Source of the DNA: Andreprevotia chitinilytica DSM 18519
GTDB taxonomy: Bacteria; Pseudomonadota; Gammaproteobacteria; Burkholderiales; Chitinibacteraceae
Assembly (NCBI RefSeq): GCF_000711875.1
Contig: NZ_JONM01000005.1
Span: forward strand, 124,001-188,000
Direction of reading: 5' to 3'
DNA: 64,000 nt
A model generated the notes under the pieces. The model had not been told where the DNA came from. It saw only the letters and a list, made by a program, of their open reading frames with translations, and did not search any database. This document shows positions 33,131-43,595 of the stretch, one piece after another (position 1 is the stretch's first letter; each line of letters opens with the position of its first letter). The position numbers and the translations under genes are program-made.

Positions 33131-33197
33131 CCGATTCGCCCTTAAGGGTGCTTGTGCTGTTTAGTTAATCAAATCAGCCAAGTGTCGCGCGAATCGG
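33131..33197 (+). promoter_or_regulatory. Folded rpsB leader, probable S2 autoregulatory site
   Basis: CCGATTCGC (33131-33139) pairs exactly with GCGAATCGG (33189-33197), closing a roughly 50-base loop that holds further complementary stretches. In gammaproteobacteria the rpsB leader is bound by ribosomal protein S2 to repress rpsB-tsf. The same role is inferred here from position and structure; I did not verify sequence conservation. Confidence 0.5.
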
Positions 33198-33224
33198 TAG
33201 GCCCTAACCCTTATGGAGTTTTAA

Positions 33225-33941
33225 ATGTCTGTCAGCATGCGTGAAATGCTCGAGGCCGGTGTTCACTTCGGCCACCAAACCCGTTACTGGCACCCGAAGA
33301 TGGGTCAATACATCTTCGGTGCGCGCAACAAGATTCATATCATCAACCTCGAAAAGACTCTGCCGCTGTTCGAAGAGGCAGTGAAATTCGTTCGCCGCCT
33401 GTCCGCTAACAAGGGCACTGTCCTGTTCGTTGGCACCAAGCGTCAAGCACGCGAAATCGTTGCTGAAGAAGCGCAACGCGCAGGCGTTCCTTTCGTTGAT
33501 CACCGTTGGCTCGGCGGCATGCTGACCAACTTCAAGACGGTCAAGCAATCGATCAAGCGTCTGGAAGAAATCCAGACTGTCCTGGCTGACGAAAACAGCG
33601 GCTACGGCAAGAAAGAACTGCTGGATATGCAGCGCGAAGTTGAAAAGCTCGAGCGCTCGCTCGGCGGTATCAAGGATATGAAGGGTCTGCCGGACGCGAT
33701 CTTCATTATCGATACCGGCTATCAGCACGGTACCGTCGTTGAAGCCAAGAAGCTGGGCATTCCGGTGATCGGCGTGGTTGATACCAATAACGACCCGCAA
33801 GGCATCGATTACATCATCCCGGGTAACGATGACTCCAGCCGCGCTATCCGCCTGTACGCTCGCGGCATCGCTGATGCGGTTCTGGAAGGTCGTAACCAGG
33901 CTGTTCAGGAAATCGTTGCGGCTGCCAACGCCGAAGCGTAA
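33225..33941 (+). CDS. rpsB: Ribosomal protein S2
   Basis: 238 aa, close to the 241 of E. coli S2. The N-terminus ([19 protein letters not shown]) and the internal [20 protein letters not shown] and [10 protein letters not shown] motifs are diagnostic. It belongs to the 30S subunit and is needed for S1 binding. GGAG precedes the ATG. It heads the rpsB-tsf-pyrH-frr block and is separated from tsf by an attenuator-like hairpin. Confidence 0.99.
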   Translation: MSVSMREMLEAGVHFGHQTRYWHPKMGQYIFGARNKIHIINLEKTLPLFEEAVKFVRRLSANKGTVLFVGTKRQAREIVAEEAQRAGVPFVDHRWLGGMLTNFKTVKQSIKRLEEIQTVLADENSGYGKKELLDMQREVEKLERSLGGIKDMKGLPDAIFIIDTGYQHGTVVEAKKLGIPVIGVVDTNNDPQGIDYIIPGNDDSSRAIRLYARGIADAVLEGRNQAVQEIVAAANAEA

Positions 33942-33964
33942 TCCGGACGCATTAGCATCCATCG

Positions 33965-33990
33965 AAAAAGGGGCGAACAAGCCCCTTTTT
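33965..33990 (+). terminator. rpsB-tsf intergenic terminator/attenuator
   Basis: A perfect 10-bp stem AAAAAGGGGC/GCCCCTTTTT with a six-base loop. Such a hairpin between rpsB and tsf is known in other bacteria and lowers tsf relative to rpsB. Confidence 0.88.
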
Positions 33991-34040
33991 CGTAACTGAC
34001 AAGATTGAAACTGCAAGATTGACCGAATCTGGAGACTGAC

Positions 34041-34919
34041 ATGGCTGAAATTACCGCAAAGATGGTTGCCGAGCTGCGCGAAGCAACTGGCTTGGGCATG
34101 ATGGAATGCAAGAAGGCGCTGGTCGAATCCAACGGCGACATCAAGGCTGCGGAAGAGCTGCTGCGCATCAAGTCCGGCAACAAGGCATCCAAGATGGCTG
34201 GCCGTACCGCTGCTGAAGGCGTGGTTGTTGCCTTCATTTCCGACGACAAGAAGGTTGGCGCGCTGATCGAAGTGAACTGTGAAACCGACTTCGTGGGCAA
34301 GGATGAAGGCTTTGTTGCTTTCGCCAAGGCTGCAGCGAAGGCTGTTGCCGTGTCCAGCCCGGCAGATGTTGAAGCGCTGGCTGCCGCCAAGACCGACTCC
34401 GGCGAATCCGTTGAAGATCTGCGCAAGGCGATTATCGCCAAGCTCGGTGAAAACATGACCCTGCGTCGCTTCCAGCGCTATGAAACCGCAGGCCAACTGG
34501 CTGCTTACCTGCACGGTTCCAAGATCGGCGTGTTGGTCGAGCTGGGTGCTGGCGATGACGCGCTGGGCAAGGATATCGCTATGCATATCGCTGCTGCCAA
34601 GCCGGTTTGTGTCGACAAGAGCCAGGTTCCGGCTGAACTGCTGGAAACCGAACGCAAAATCTTCTCGGCTCAGGCTGCTGAATCGGGCAAGCCGGCTGAT
34701 ATCGTTGCCAAGATGGTTGAAGGCCGCATCAACAAGTACCTGGCCGAAGTGACCCTGCTGGGTCAGCCGTTCGTGAAGAACCCGGACGTGACGGTTGAGA
34801 AGTTGCTGGCCGACAAGGGTGCCAAGGTCAACGCATTCACGATGTTTGTCGTGGGCGAAGGCATTGAGAAGAAAGTGGTGGACTACGCTGCCGAAGTTGC
34901 TGCCGCAGCCAAGCTTTAA
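34041..34919 (+). CDS. tsf: Elongation factor Ts
   Basis: 292 aa. The N-terminal UBA-like region ([19 protein letters not shown]), the core motif [19 protein letters not shown] and the C-terminal QPFVKNP segment identify EF-Ts, the nucleotide-exchange factor for EF-Tu. GGAG is seven bases before the ATG. It follows rpsB behind the attenuator hairpin and is followed by a long GC-rich hairpin. Confidence 0.99.
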   Translation: MAEITAKMVAELREATGLGMMECKKALVESNGDIKAAEELLRIKSGNKASKMAGRTAAEGVVVAFISDDKKVGALIEVNCETDFVGKDEGFVAFAKAAAKAVAVSSPADVEALAAAKTDSGESVEDLRKAIIAKLGENMTLRRFQRYETAGQLAAYLHGSKIGVLVELGAGDDALGKDIAMHIAAAKPVCVDKSQVPAELLETERKIFSAQAAESGKPADIVAKMVEGRINKYLAEVTLLGQPFVKNPDVTVEKLLADKGAKVNAFTMFVVGEGIEKKVVDYAAEVAAAAKL

Positions 34920-34964
34920 GTCTATCCTGCAGGCAAATGTTATTTGGCCTGTGATGTTGTAAAC

Positions 34965-34996
34965 AGAAACGCCGCGCGGCGACGCGCGGCGTTTCT
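34965..34996 (+). terminator. GC-rich hairpin after tsf
   Basis: A perfect 14-bp stem (34965-34978 with 34983-34996) with a four-base loop. The last arm ends GTTTCT but no long T run follows, so termination may be partial or the hairpin may protect the rpsB-tsf message. Confidence 0.65.
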
Positions 34997-35089
34997 GCAC
35001 CTGATTGTTTGATTCGCTGTTTGATTCTATTTTGCAATCGCTCGTGCCTGGTAGCGATTACAATCACGACCGATTGCAAAGTGGAATAG

Positions 35090-35842
<753 letters not shown>

Positions 35843-35942
35843 AGATTTTCCAGACGGCTTGCCCTTGGGTGAGCCCGCAAACAGGCGGAGGACTCCGCCT
35901 GTTTTGTTTAGTCTGTTTCGTATTCGTCATAAGGAGTACACG

Positions 35943-36500
35943 ATGACCGCAGAAGTCAAAAAAACCGCTGACACCAAGATGCAGAAAAGCATCGAAGCCT
36001 TGAAGCTCAATCTCGCCAAGGTACGTACTGGCCGTGCCCATACCGGCATCCTCGATCATGTGATGGTTGATTACTACGGCAACCCGACGCCGATCAACCA
36101 AGTGGCCAACGTGACGCTGCTCGATGCGCGCACGATTGGCGTACAAGCTTGGGAAAAGCCGATGGTGGCCAAGGTGGAAAAGGCCATTCGTGATTCGGAT
36201 CTTGGTTTGAATCCGGCTTCCATGGGGGACGTGATTCGCGTGCCGATGCCGATGCTGACCGAAGAGCGCCGCAAGGAACTGACCAAGGTTGTGAAGGGCG
36301 AAAGTGAAGATGCTCGTGTTGCGGTGCGCAACGTTCGCCGTGATGCCAACGAACAGCTGAAGAAGTTGGTGAAGGATAAGGAAATTTCTGAAGACGACGA
36401 GCGTCGTGGGCAGGACGATATCCAGAAGCTGACCGATAAATACATTGCCGAAATTGACAAGCTCTACGCGGAAAAAGAAAAAGAGCTGATGACAGTTTAA
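35943..36500 (+). CDS. frr: Ribosome-recycling factor
   Basis: 185 aa from the ATG at 35943 (AAGGAG seven bases before), exactly the usual RRF length; the open frame upstream is not coding. The motifs [35 protein letters not shown] and [13 protein letters not shown] define the three-helix bundle and hinge of RRF, which splits post-termination ribosomes with EF-G. It lies 100 bp after pyrH. Confidence 0.99.
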   Translation: MTAEVKKTADTKMQKSIEALKLNLAKVRTGRAHTGILDHVMVDYYGNPTPINQVANVTLLDARTIGVQAWEKPMVAKVEKAIRDSDLGLNPASMGDVIRVPMPMLTEERRKELTKVVKGESEDARVAVRNVRRDANEQLKKLVKDKEISEDDERRGQDDIQKLTDKYIAEIDKLYAEKEKELMTV

Positions 36501-36548
36501 AGATGTTAGGCTTACTAAATAGTTAAAATCAGCGTTCGAGCAAAAAAG

Positions 36549-37301
36549 ATGTTCAAAAGTTCCACCCAATCGATTCCAGATGAATGCTGCGGCGTGCCAA
36601 GGCATGTCGCGGTGATCATGGATGGCAATGGTCGCTGGGCAAAAAAACGCCTCATGCCGCGTGTATTCGGGCATAAGAAAGGTGTCGATGCGCTGCGGGA
36701 AACGATCAAATCCTGCGATGCGATGGGCGTCGAGTTCCTGACCGTTTTTGCATTCAGCAATGAAAACTGGCGTCGCCCCGCGGATGAGGTCTCCTTCCTG
36801 ATGGGGCTGTTTCTGCAGGTGCTCGCCGGTGAAATCGAACGCATGCACGAAAAGCAGATCCGGTTGCAGATCATCGGCAACCGGAGCCGTTTTGCCCCCG
36901 AACTGCTCAAGCTGATCAATGACGGTGAGCAGAAAACGGCAGCAAATACCGGCCTCACACTGAGCATCGCGGTCGATTATGGTGGTCGCTGGGATGTCAT
37001 CCAGGCAACACAACGCATGCTGGCTGATCGGCCTGAATTGATTGCGGGTTTCGAAGAAACAGATCTCGCGCCGTATCTGGCTATGGCCTATGCCCCCGAG
37101 CCCGATCTGTTCATTCGCACCGGTGGCGAGCAGCGGATCAGCAACTTCCTGCTATGGCAGCTTGCCTATACCGAGCTGTATTTCACCGACATGCTGTGGC
37201 CGGATTTCGATCGTGCTGCATTGCAGACGGCGGTCGACTGGTTCCGCGGGCGTGAACGGCGCTTTGGCCGGATCAGCGAGCAAGTCCAGCCAGTTTCCTG
37301 A
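36549..37301 (+). CDS. uppS: Undecaprenyl diphosphate synthase
   Basis: 250 aa. VAVIMDGNGRWAKKR carries the catalytic Asp and pyrophosphate-binding Arg. FAFSNENWRRP and the C-terminal DLFIRTGGEQRISNFLLWQ with ELYFTD are the other conserved regions of cis-prenyltransferases. It makes the C55 lipid carrier for peptidoglycan and O-antigen. It follows frr by 48 bp and precedes cdsA by 3 bp. Confidence 0.98.
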   Translation: MFKSSTQSIPDECCGVPRHVAVIMDGNGRWAKKRLMPRVFGHKKGVDALRETIKSCDAMGVEFLTVFAFSNENWRRPADEVSFLMGLFLQVLAGEIERMHEKQIRLQIIGNRSRFAPELLKLINDGEQKTAANTGLTLSIAVDYGGRWDVIQATQRMLADRPELIAGFEETDLAPYLAMAYAPEPDLFIRTGGEQRISNFLLWQLAYTELYFTDMLWPDFDRAALQTAVDWFRGRERRFGRISEQVQPVS

Positions 37302-37304
37302 TCC

Positions 37305-38129
37305 ATGCTCAAGACTCGCATTCTGACGGCACTGGTATTGATCCCGCTGGTGCTGATTGCCTTGTTCCTTGCGCCGCCAGCTGCATGGGCTGCATTCGTT
37401 ACCCTTGTCATCGCTTTGGCTGCGTGGGAGTGGACGCGTCTGTCTGGCATGAGTGGCTTGCTCAAGACGGTTTACCCGGTTTTAACGGCCCTTGCGTTTG
37501 TCGGGCTGGCCTTTGGCATCCGCAATCCATTGCAGATTTTCGGCTTGATGTTAGGGGCAAGTTTGTTCTGGTGTGTGCTTGCGCCGCTTTGGCTAAGCCG
37601 GAAATGGCGATTGGGTGATGCAGGCAATCTGAATCTGCTGCTGGGCTGGGCTGTGTTGCTGCCAGCCGGTGAAGCCATGCTGATTCTGCATGGTGGCGTT
37701 TCTGGCGGATGGGCATTGCTGAGCGTGCTGGCCATTGCCTGGGTTGCCGACACCGCCGCTTATTTTAGTGGAAAAGCATTTGGTCGCCGTAAACTGGCAC
37801 CCTCGATTAGCCCGGGAAAGAGTTGGGAGGGTGTGATCGGCGCGCTGATTGCGATTTCCATTTACGCCATTTGCCTGCCCAAAACACTCTTTGCGCCAGC
37901 CAATCTGCCGGTCTGGGCTTGGGTCCTGGTGGGGTGGGCGCTGACCGCCGTCAGTATTGTCGGCGATTTGCTTGAGTCGCTGTTCAAGCGCCAATCCGGC
38001 ATCAAGGACAGCAGTAATTTGCTGCCTGGCCATGGTGGCGTGCTGGATCGTATCGATAGCCTGCTGGCTATCTTGCCGCTGGCGACAACCCTGTCGCTCT
38101 ATCCTGTTTTATTTTCGTCGCCGCTATAA
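37305..38129 (+). CDS. cdsA: Phosphatidate cytidylyltransferase
   Basis: 274 aa, largely hydrophobic with about eight membrane segments. The C-terminal signature (SVVGDLLESLFKRQSGIKDSS-like, seen as SIVGDLLESLFKR then DSSNLLPGHGGVLDRIDS) is diagnostic. The enzyme makes CDP-diacylglycerol from phosphatidate and CTP, the branch point of phospholipid synthesis. It starts three bases after the uppS stop. Confidence 0.97.
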   Translation: MLKTRILTALVLIPLVLIALFLAPPAAWAAFVTLVIALAAWEWTRLSGMSGLLKTVYPVLTALAFVGLAFGIRNPLQIFGLMLGASLFWCVLAPLWLSRKWRLGDAGNLNLLLGWAVLLPAGEAMLILHGGVSGGWALLSVLAIAWVADTAAYFSGKAFGRRKLAPSISPGKSWEGVIGALIAISIYAICLPKTLFAPANLPVWAWVLVGWALTAVSIVGDLLESLFKRQSGIKDSSNLLPGHGGVLDRIDSLLAILPLATTLSLYPVLFSSPL

Positions 38130-38159
38130 GTCGTTACCTCTCGCGGGGATAGGTGCACC

Positions 38160-39374
38160 ATGAATTCCGTCCATCACACCCTGACCATCCTCGGCGCGAC
38201 CGGCAGCATCGGTGTTAGTACGCTGGATGTTGTCGCTCGCCACCCTGATCGCTTCACCGTTTATGCGCTGACCGGCGCTAGCCAGCTCGATAAGCTGCTT
38301 GCACAGTGCCTGCAGTTCCGGCCGAAATTCGCGGTTGTGCTCGATGAAGGCATCGCTGATCGCCTGCAAGGCCGTCTGCGTGAAGCGGGTTCGGAGACCC
38401 AAGTCCGTTGCGGGGAAGAGGCGCTGGTTGAAGTTGCGACTGCACCGGAAGTGACCGCTGTGATGGCCGCCATCGTTGGTGCCGCTGGCATGAAGCCAAC
38501 CCTCGCTGCTGCGCAGCTTGGTAAGCGCATATTGCTCGCCAACAAGGAAACCCTGGTATTGGCAGGCCGCCTGTTCATGGATGCGGTCAATGCCAGTGGG
38601 GCAGAGCTGCTGCCGATCGATAGCGAACACAATGCGATCTACCAAGTGTTGCCCCGCGCCCATCGCGAGCATCCCTATGCGCAGACGCTCGCGGATGTTG
38701 GCGTGCGGCGGATTTTGCTCACCGCATCGGGCGGACCATTCCGTACTCGGCCGGTTGAAACTTTTGCGGCGATTACGCCGGCCGAAGCGGTCAAGCATCC
38801 GAACTGGTCGATGGGTCGCAAGATTTCGGTCGATTCAGCCAGCATGATGAACAAAGGGTTGGAAGTTATCGAGGCGCGTTGGCTGTTCAATGCTTCCGTC
38901 GATGAAATTTCGGTGGTTGTGCATCCACAAAGCATCGTGCATTCGATGGTCGAGTATGCAGATGGCTCGGTACTGGCGCAGCTCGGCACGCCTGACATGC
39001 GCACGCCGATTGCCTACGGCTTGGCTTACCCGGAGCGGGTGGAAAGTGGCGTGAGGTCCCTCGATCTGTTCTCGGCCGGCCGTCTTGATTTCGAAGCGCC
39101 AGATCTGCAACGCTTCCCCTGTTTGCGTTTGGCCTTCGAAGCGTTGCGTGCTGGCGGTGCGGCAACCGCCGTGTTGAACGCTGCCAACGAGATTGCAGTT
39201 GAGGCCTTCCTGGAGGATGGGCTCGCATTTACCCGTATCCCGGAACTGATTGAATCTGTGTTGACCGAATGCGTATCCAGTTGCCAAGCAACAAATCTGG
39301 ATCAGTTGCTGTACGCTGATGCGCTGGCAAGAGAAGCTGCGAGGCGTTGGCTAGCCAAGCGCCGCTCATCGTAA
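38160..39374 (+). CDS. dxr: 1-deoxy-D-xylulose 5-phosphate reductoisomerase
   Basis: 404 aa. The NADPH-binding [14 protein letters not shown], the substrate/metal loop [12 protein letters not shown], the flexible-loop region ASGGPF and the second metal site [20 protein letters not shown] are all present. It catalyses the second step of the MEP isoprenoid pathway, supplying precursors for the neighbouring UppS. It lies between cdsA and rseP in the conserved order. Confidence 0.99.
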   Translation: MNSVHHTLTILGATGSIGVSTLDVVARHPDRFTVYALTGASQLDKLLAQCLQFRPKFAVVLDEGIADRLQGRLREAGSETQVRCGEEALVEVATAPEVTAVMAAIVGAAGMKPTLAAAQLGKRILLANKETLVLAGRLFMDAVNASGAELLPIDSEHNAIYQVLPRAHREHPYAQTLADVGVRRILLTASGGPFRTRPVETFAAITPAEAVKHPNWSMGRKISVDSASMMNKGLEVIEARWLFNASVDEISVVVHPQSIVHSMVEYADGSVLAQLGTPDMRTPIAYGLAYPERVESGVRSLDLFSAGRLDFEAPDLQRFPCLRLAFEALRAGGAATAVLNAANEIAVEAFLEDGLAFTRIPELIESVLTECVSSCQATNLDQLLYADALAREAARRWLAKRRSS

Positions 39375-39393
39375 TTCGTTTCCAAGGATTCCC

Positions 39394-40743
39394 ATGCATC
39401 TCGTGATCACCATTGCCGCTTTTGTGGTCACGCTGGCCATCCTCGTCACGATTCATGAATACGGTCATTACTGGGTGGCGCGACGTTGCGGTATCCGGGT
39501 ACTGACCTTCTCAATCGGTTTTGGCAAGCCGATCTATTCTTGGCAGCGTGGTGCAACACGCTGGCAAATTGCCGCAATTCCACTCGGCGGCTACGTCAAG
39601 ATGCTCGACGAGCGTGAAGCGCCAGTTGCCGAGTCAGAACGTCGGTTTGCGTTCAATGCCCAGCCCCCCTTGAAGAAAATGGCCGTTGTTGTGGCCGGCC
39701 CATTGGCAAACTTGCTGCTGGCTTTGGTGCTCTACACCGGTCTCAACATCTATGGTATCGACACCATCAAGCCTGAAATCGGGAGTGTCACCGTTGACTC
39801 GATCGCTGAAAAAGCCGGCTTGAAATCGGGTGAGCAGATCGTTGCCGTCAATGGAGAGGCCGTTGGCAATTGGGATGAATTGTTCCTGCAAATATTGAGC
39901 GTGGTGGGTGACGGCAAGGTGCTCTTGCAGGTGCAAACCGAAAATGGCGCTCAGCGACCGGTTACGCTCTCGTTTGTCGAATTAGGGCGTGCTGCATTCG
40001 ATGCCAAATTGCTGGCGAACCTAGGTATCTCGCCGTGGCCGCTGACTGCGCGCATCGAAGCCATTGAGCCGGATGGTGCGGCTGCCAAGGCTGGCCTGCA
40101 AGCGGGGGATGAGCTGTTGGGGTTGAACGGCGTACCACTCAAACAGTGGTCTCAATTGCAGGCGGTACTTTTACATGACGGCAGCAAAGCAATCACGCTG
40201 CTTGTAAAGCGCCAATCGCAACAATTCACAATCACCGTGCAACCCAAGGTGCTCACGCAGAACGGCGTGACGTTAGGGCGGCTCGGCGTTCAGCCGGCGA
40301 TGGATGAAACTCGCTGGAACAAAACGCAGATTCACGTCCGCTATGCGCCGGTCGAGGCCCTGCAAGTCGCAGCCAAGACCTTGTGGCTGCAGACAAAACT
40401 GACATTGACGATGTTTGGCCACATGCTGACCGGCAAAGCGTCACTCAAGCAGGTGAGCGGCCCGTTGACGATTGCCGATGTTACCGGCCAAAGTATCCGC
40501 CTTGGCATCGCGCCGTTCATCAATACCCTGGCCCTGATCAGCCTGAGTTTAGGGGTGTTGAACCTGCTGCCGGTGCCGGTGCTGGACGGCGGGCATTTGA
40601 TGTATCATACCGCCGAACTCCTGACCGGCCGGCCCGTGCCCGCCAGCGTCGAAGCCATCGGTCAGCGCATCGGACTTGCTTTCCTGATCGGTCTGATGTC
40701 GCTGGCCTTGTTCAACGATTTCCATCGATTCCTATTCGGTTGA
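39394..40743 (+). CDS. rseP: Site-2 intramembrane zinc protease
   Basis: 449 aa, as in E. coli RseP (450). The active-site HEYGH lies in the first membrane segment, and the second metal ligand is in LLPVPVLDGGHL near the C-terminus. Two PDZ domains lie between (IGSVTVDSIAEKAGLKSG and IEPDGAAAKAGLQAGDELL). It cleaves the anti-sigma factor RseA to release sigma-E, and signal-peptide remnants. It lies 19 bp after dxr and 31 bp before bamA. Confidence 0.98.
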   Translation: MHLVITIAAFVVTLAILVTIHEYGHYWVARRCGIRVLTFSIGFGKPIYSWQRGATRWQIAAIPLGGYVKMLDEREAPVAESERRFAFNAQPPLKKMAVVVAGPLANLLLALVLYTGLNIYGIDTIKPEIGSVTVDSIAEKAGLKSGEQIVAVNGEAVGNWDELFLQILSVVGDGKVLLQVQTENGAQRPVTLSFVELGRAAFDAKLLANLGISPWPLTARIEAIEPDGAAAKAGLQAGDELLGLNGVPLKQWSQLQAVLLHDGSKAITLLVKRQSQQFTITVQPKVLTQNGVTLGRLGVQPAMDETRWNKTQIHVRYAPVEALQVAAKTLWLQTKLTLTMFGHMLTGKASLKQVSGPLTIADVTGQSIRLGIAPFINTLALISLSLGVLNLLPVPVLDGGHLMYHTAELLTGRPVPASVEAIGQRIGLAFLIGLMSLALFNDFHRFLFG

Positions 40744-40774
40744 CCGTTCTGCGGTCTTTGCCCGATCCGAGACA

Positions 40775-43060
40775 ATGACACTCAAACCGCTCTCCTTGCT
40801 GCTTGCTGCAGCGCTCGGCTCCGTCAGTATCCACGCCTTCGCCCTTGACCCGTTCACGGTCAAGGACATCCGCGTGGAAGGCCTGCAACGTACTGATGTC
40901 GGTACTGTGTTCAACTACTTGCCGATCAAGGTCGGCGAGCGTTTCGATGACGCCAAGGCCAGTGACGCCATCAAGGCGCTCTATGCCACCGGGTTCTTCG
41001 ATGACGTTCGGATCGAGTCTGATGGCAATGTGCTGATCGTGACTGTCGAAGAGCGGCCGACCATTTCGCAGATCAATGTCAACGGTGCCAAGCTGCTGGA
41101 AAAGGACGACATCAAGAAAGCGCTCAAGACGCAAAACTTTGCGGAAGGGCGCATTTTTGACCAGGGCTTGCTGGATCAGGCGGTCCAGGAGCTGAAACAG
41201 CAGTACTACGGCCGCGGCCGTTACTCGGTGATCGTCAAGACGACAGTCACCAAGCTGGAGCGCAACCGCGTCGGGGTACAGTTCGATCTGTCCGAAGGTG
41301 TGCCGGCCAAGATCCAGCAGATCAATATCGTCGGCAACAAGGTGTTTTCAGAAAGCGATTTGCTGGAACAGTTGTCACTGACCACGCCGGGCTGGATGAC
41401 GTGGTACACCCGTACTGACCAATATTCGAAGCAAAAGCTGTCGGCGGACCTGGAAAAGCTGCGCTCGTTCTACCTTGACCGTGGCTATCTCGAATTCAGC
41501 CTGGATTCCAACCAGGTGGCCGTGTCTGAAAACCGCGAAGACATGTATCTCACGGTCAATGTGACCGAAGGCCCGCAGTACACCATTGGTGACATCAAGG
41601 TGGCTGGCGATACCGTCGTGCCGCATGATGAATTGACCAAGCTGATCGAAGTGAAAAAGGGCGAGATTTTCTCGCGCGAAAAACTCAACAAGTCGACTGC
41701 GGCCATTTCGGACCGACTGGGTAACGAGGGCTACGCGTTTGCCAACGTGAACGCCGTGCCGGAACTCGACAAAGACAAGCACATTGCCAGCTTCACGTTC
41801 TATGTCGACCCGGGTCGCAAGGTATACGTCCGCAAGATCAATATCAGCGGTAATAACCGCACGCGGGATGCCGTCATCCGGCGCGAGTTGCGCCAAGTGG
41901 AATCCGCTCCGTACGACGGTTCGAAGATCAAGCGTTCGAAGCAACGTCTGGACCAGCTGGATTACTTCAGCGAAGTCAACATCGATACGCCGATTGTCCC
42001 GGAAGCCACCGATCAGGTTGATGTGAACGTCAGCGTGGCCGAGAAGAAAACCGGTTCGTTCAATATCGGTGTCGGCTACGGCCAAAGCGAAGGGGTCGTG
42101 CTGATCCTGTCCCTATCGCAGAACAACTTCCTTGGCAGCGGCAAGCAATTCACCGTCGATCTCAACACCAGTAAATCGGTCAAGGTCTACTCGTTCGGTC
42201 TCGTCGATCCGTACTTCACACCGGATGGTGTGTCGCTGGGTTGGAGCGCCTATCGCCGCGATGCAGATGCATCCAATCTGGGTATTGGTAACTACACCAC
42301 GTCGGCGCTGGGTGGCGGTGCGCAGTTCGGTATCCCGGTTTCCGAAACCAATCGAATCAACTTCGGCCTGAACTATGAGCGGATGCGGATTCTGACCAAC
42401 TCCTCTTCTCCGCAACGCGTGCTGGCGTTCGTCAATCAGCATGGTGAAACGGTAAACACCTATTCGCTCAATACGTCGTTCTCACGTGATTCCCGTGACA
42501 GCGCGTCGTATCCAACCACAGGGATGTATTCCAACATCGCTGGCGAGGTCGCTACTCCGCCGTCGACAGTCAAATATGCCAAGCTGACGGCCAAGAACGA
42601 CTGGTTTGTACCACTCACCAAGGATTTCACCGTGATGTGGGGAATCGAAGGCGGCTTGGGTAAATCCTATGGCGGCAATGAATTCCCGTTCTACAAGAAT
42701 TTCTATGTCGGTGGCGTCGATAGTCTGCGCGGCTTTGCCTATGGCACGGTCGGTCCGAAGGACGAAAACAATAACGGTGCCGGTGGCAACAAGTACGCCA
42801 CCAGCAAGGTTGAGCTGCTGTTCCCGATGCCCGGCATGAAAAACGATAAATCCACACGCCTGAGCTTGTTTGCGGATAGCGGTGCAGCGTGGGGGCAAGG
42901 CACCAAGCCGAATTTCGCTGATTTGCGTTATTCCGCCGGCATGGCGTTCACCTGGATTTCTCCGGTTGGCCCGATCAAGTTGAGCTACGCCAAGCCGTTC
43001 AAGGCTGAGGAGGGCGACAAGCTCGAGAAATTCCAATTCCAATTGGGCCAGGTGTTCTGA
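40775..43060 (+). CDS. bamA: Outer membrane protein assembly factor BamA
   Basis: 761 aa. A signal peptide ends IHAFA. Five POTRA domains start with FTVKDIRVEGLQRTDVGTVFNYLP, and a 16-strand barrel follows from about residue 420 with the conserved loop motif DSLRGFAYGTVGP (the VRGF/LRGF lock). BamA folds and inserts beta-barrel proteins such as the porin and LamB encoded further on. It follows rseP closely and precedes skp. Confidence 0.99.
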   Translation: MTLKPLSLLLAAALGSVSIHAFALDPFTVKDIRVEGLQRTDVGTVFNYLPIKVGERFDDAKASDAIKALYATGFFDDVRIESDGNVLIVTVEERPTISQINVNGAKLLEKDDIKKALKTQNFAEGRIFDQGLLDQAVQELKQQYYGRGRYSVIVKTTVTKLERNRVGVQFDLSEGVPAKIQQINIVGNKVFSESDLLEQLSLTTPGWMTWYTRTDQYSKQKLSADLEKLRSFYLDRGYLEFSLDSNQVAVSENREDMYLTVNVTEGPQYTIGDIKVAGDTVVPHDELTKLIEVKKGEIFSREKLNKSTAAISDRLGNEGYAFANVNAVPELDKDKHIASFTFYVDPGRKVYVRKINISGNNRTRDAVIRRELRQVESAPYDGSKIKRSKQRLDQLDYFSEVNIDTPIVPEATDQVDVNVSVAEKKTGSFNIGVGYGQSEGVVLILSLSQNNFLGSGKQFTVDLNTSKSVKVYSFGLVDPYFTPDGVSLGWSAYRRDADASNLGIGNYTTSALGGGAQFGIPVSETNRINFGLNYERMRILTNSSSPQRVLAFVNQHGETVNTYSLNTSFSRDSRDSASYPTTGMYSNIAGEVATPPSTVKYAKLTAKNDWFVPLTKDFTVMWGIEGGLGKSYGGNEFPFYKNFYVGGVDSLRGFAYGTVGPKDENNNGAGGNKYATSKVELLFPMPGMKNDKSTRLSLFADSGAAWGQGTKPNFADLRYSAGMAFTWISPVGPIKLSYAKPFKAEEGDKLEKFQFQLGQVF

Positions 43061-43109
43061 TCCAGCAACCTATGGAAGAAGTCGCTTGATTCGTATCGGG
43101 AAAGATCAA

Positions 43110-43595
43110 ATGAAAAAACTGTTATTGGGTTTAATGCTGTGTCTCACGTCGATGGTGGGGCTGGCTGAGACAAAAATCGGTTTTGTCGATACTGAGCGCA
43201 TCTTGCGTGAGTCAGCACCTGCGGTTCGCGCAGCCAAGAAGCTTGAGCGCGAGTTCGACAATCGCCGCAACGAATTGCAGAAAGTCACCACGCAGGGCAA
43301 GGCGCTGCAGGCGCAACTCGACAAAGGTGGCTTGCCGGATGACGATCGCAAGGCGAAGGAACGTGAATTGGTGCGTCTGAATCAGGATTTTCAGCGCATT
43401 CAGCGTGAATTGAACGAAGACCTCAATACGCGTCGCAATGAAGAGCTTGCCGGGCTGCAGGAACGCGTCAACAACGCGATCCAGCAAATCGCGAGCGCTG
43501 AGAAGTACGACCTGATCCTGCAGGAAGCCGCGTACCGCAATCCGAAAATCGACATTACCGACAAGGTGCTCAAGCTGTTGTCGGACAGTAAATGA
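43110..43595 (+). CDS. skp: Periplasmic chaperone Skp/OmpH
   Basis: 161 aa from the ATG at 43110; the frame upstream opens with a TTG that is not needed. The signal peptide MKKLLLGLMLCLTSMVGLAE is followed by KIGFVDTERILRESAPAV and a long coiled coil (QKVTTQGKALQAQL...) that forms Skp's tentacles. Skp holds unfolded outer membrane proteins for BamA, encoded just upstream. The stop overlaps the lpxD start by four bases. Confidence 0.96.
   Translation: MKKLLLGLMLCLTSMVGLAETKIGFVDTERILRESAPAVRAAKKLEREFDNRRNELQKVTTQGKALQAQLDKGGLPDDDRKAKERELVRLNQDFQRIQRELNEDLNTRRNEELAGLQERVNNAIQQIASAEKYDLILQEAAYRNPKIDITDKVLKLLSDSK

Noticed and set aside
33204-35000. 598-codon open frame on the minus strand
   Set aside because: It is antisense to rpsB and tsf, both certain genes, and its composition is a mirror of them.
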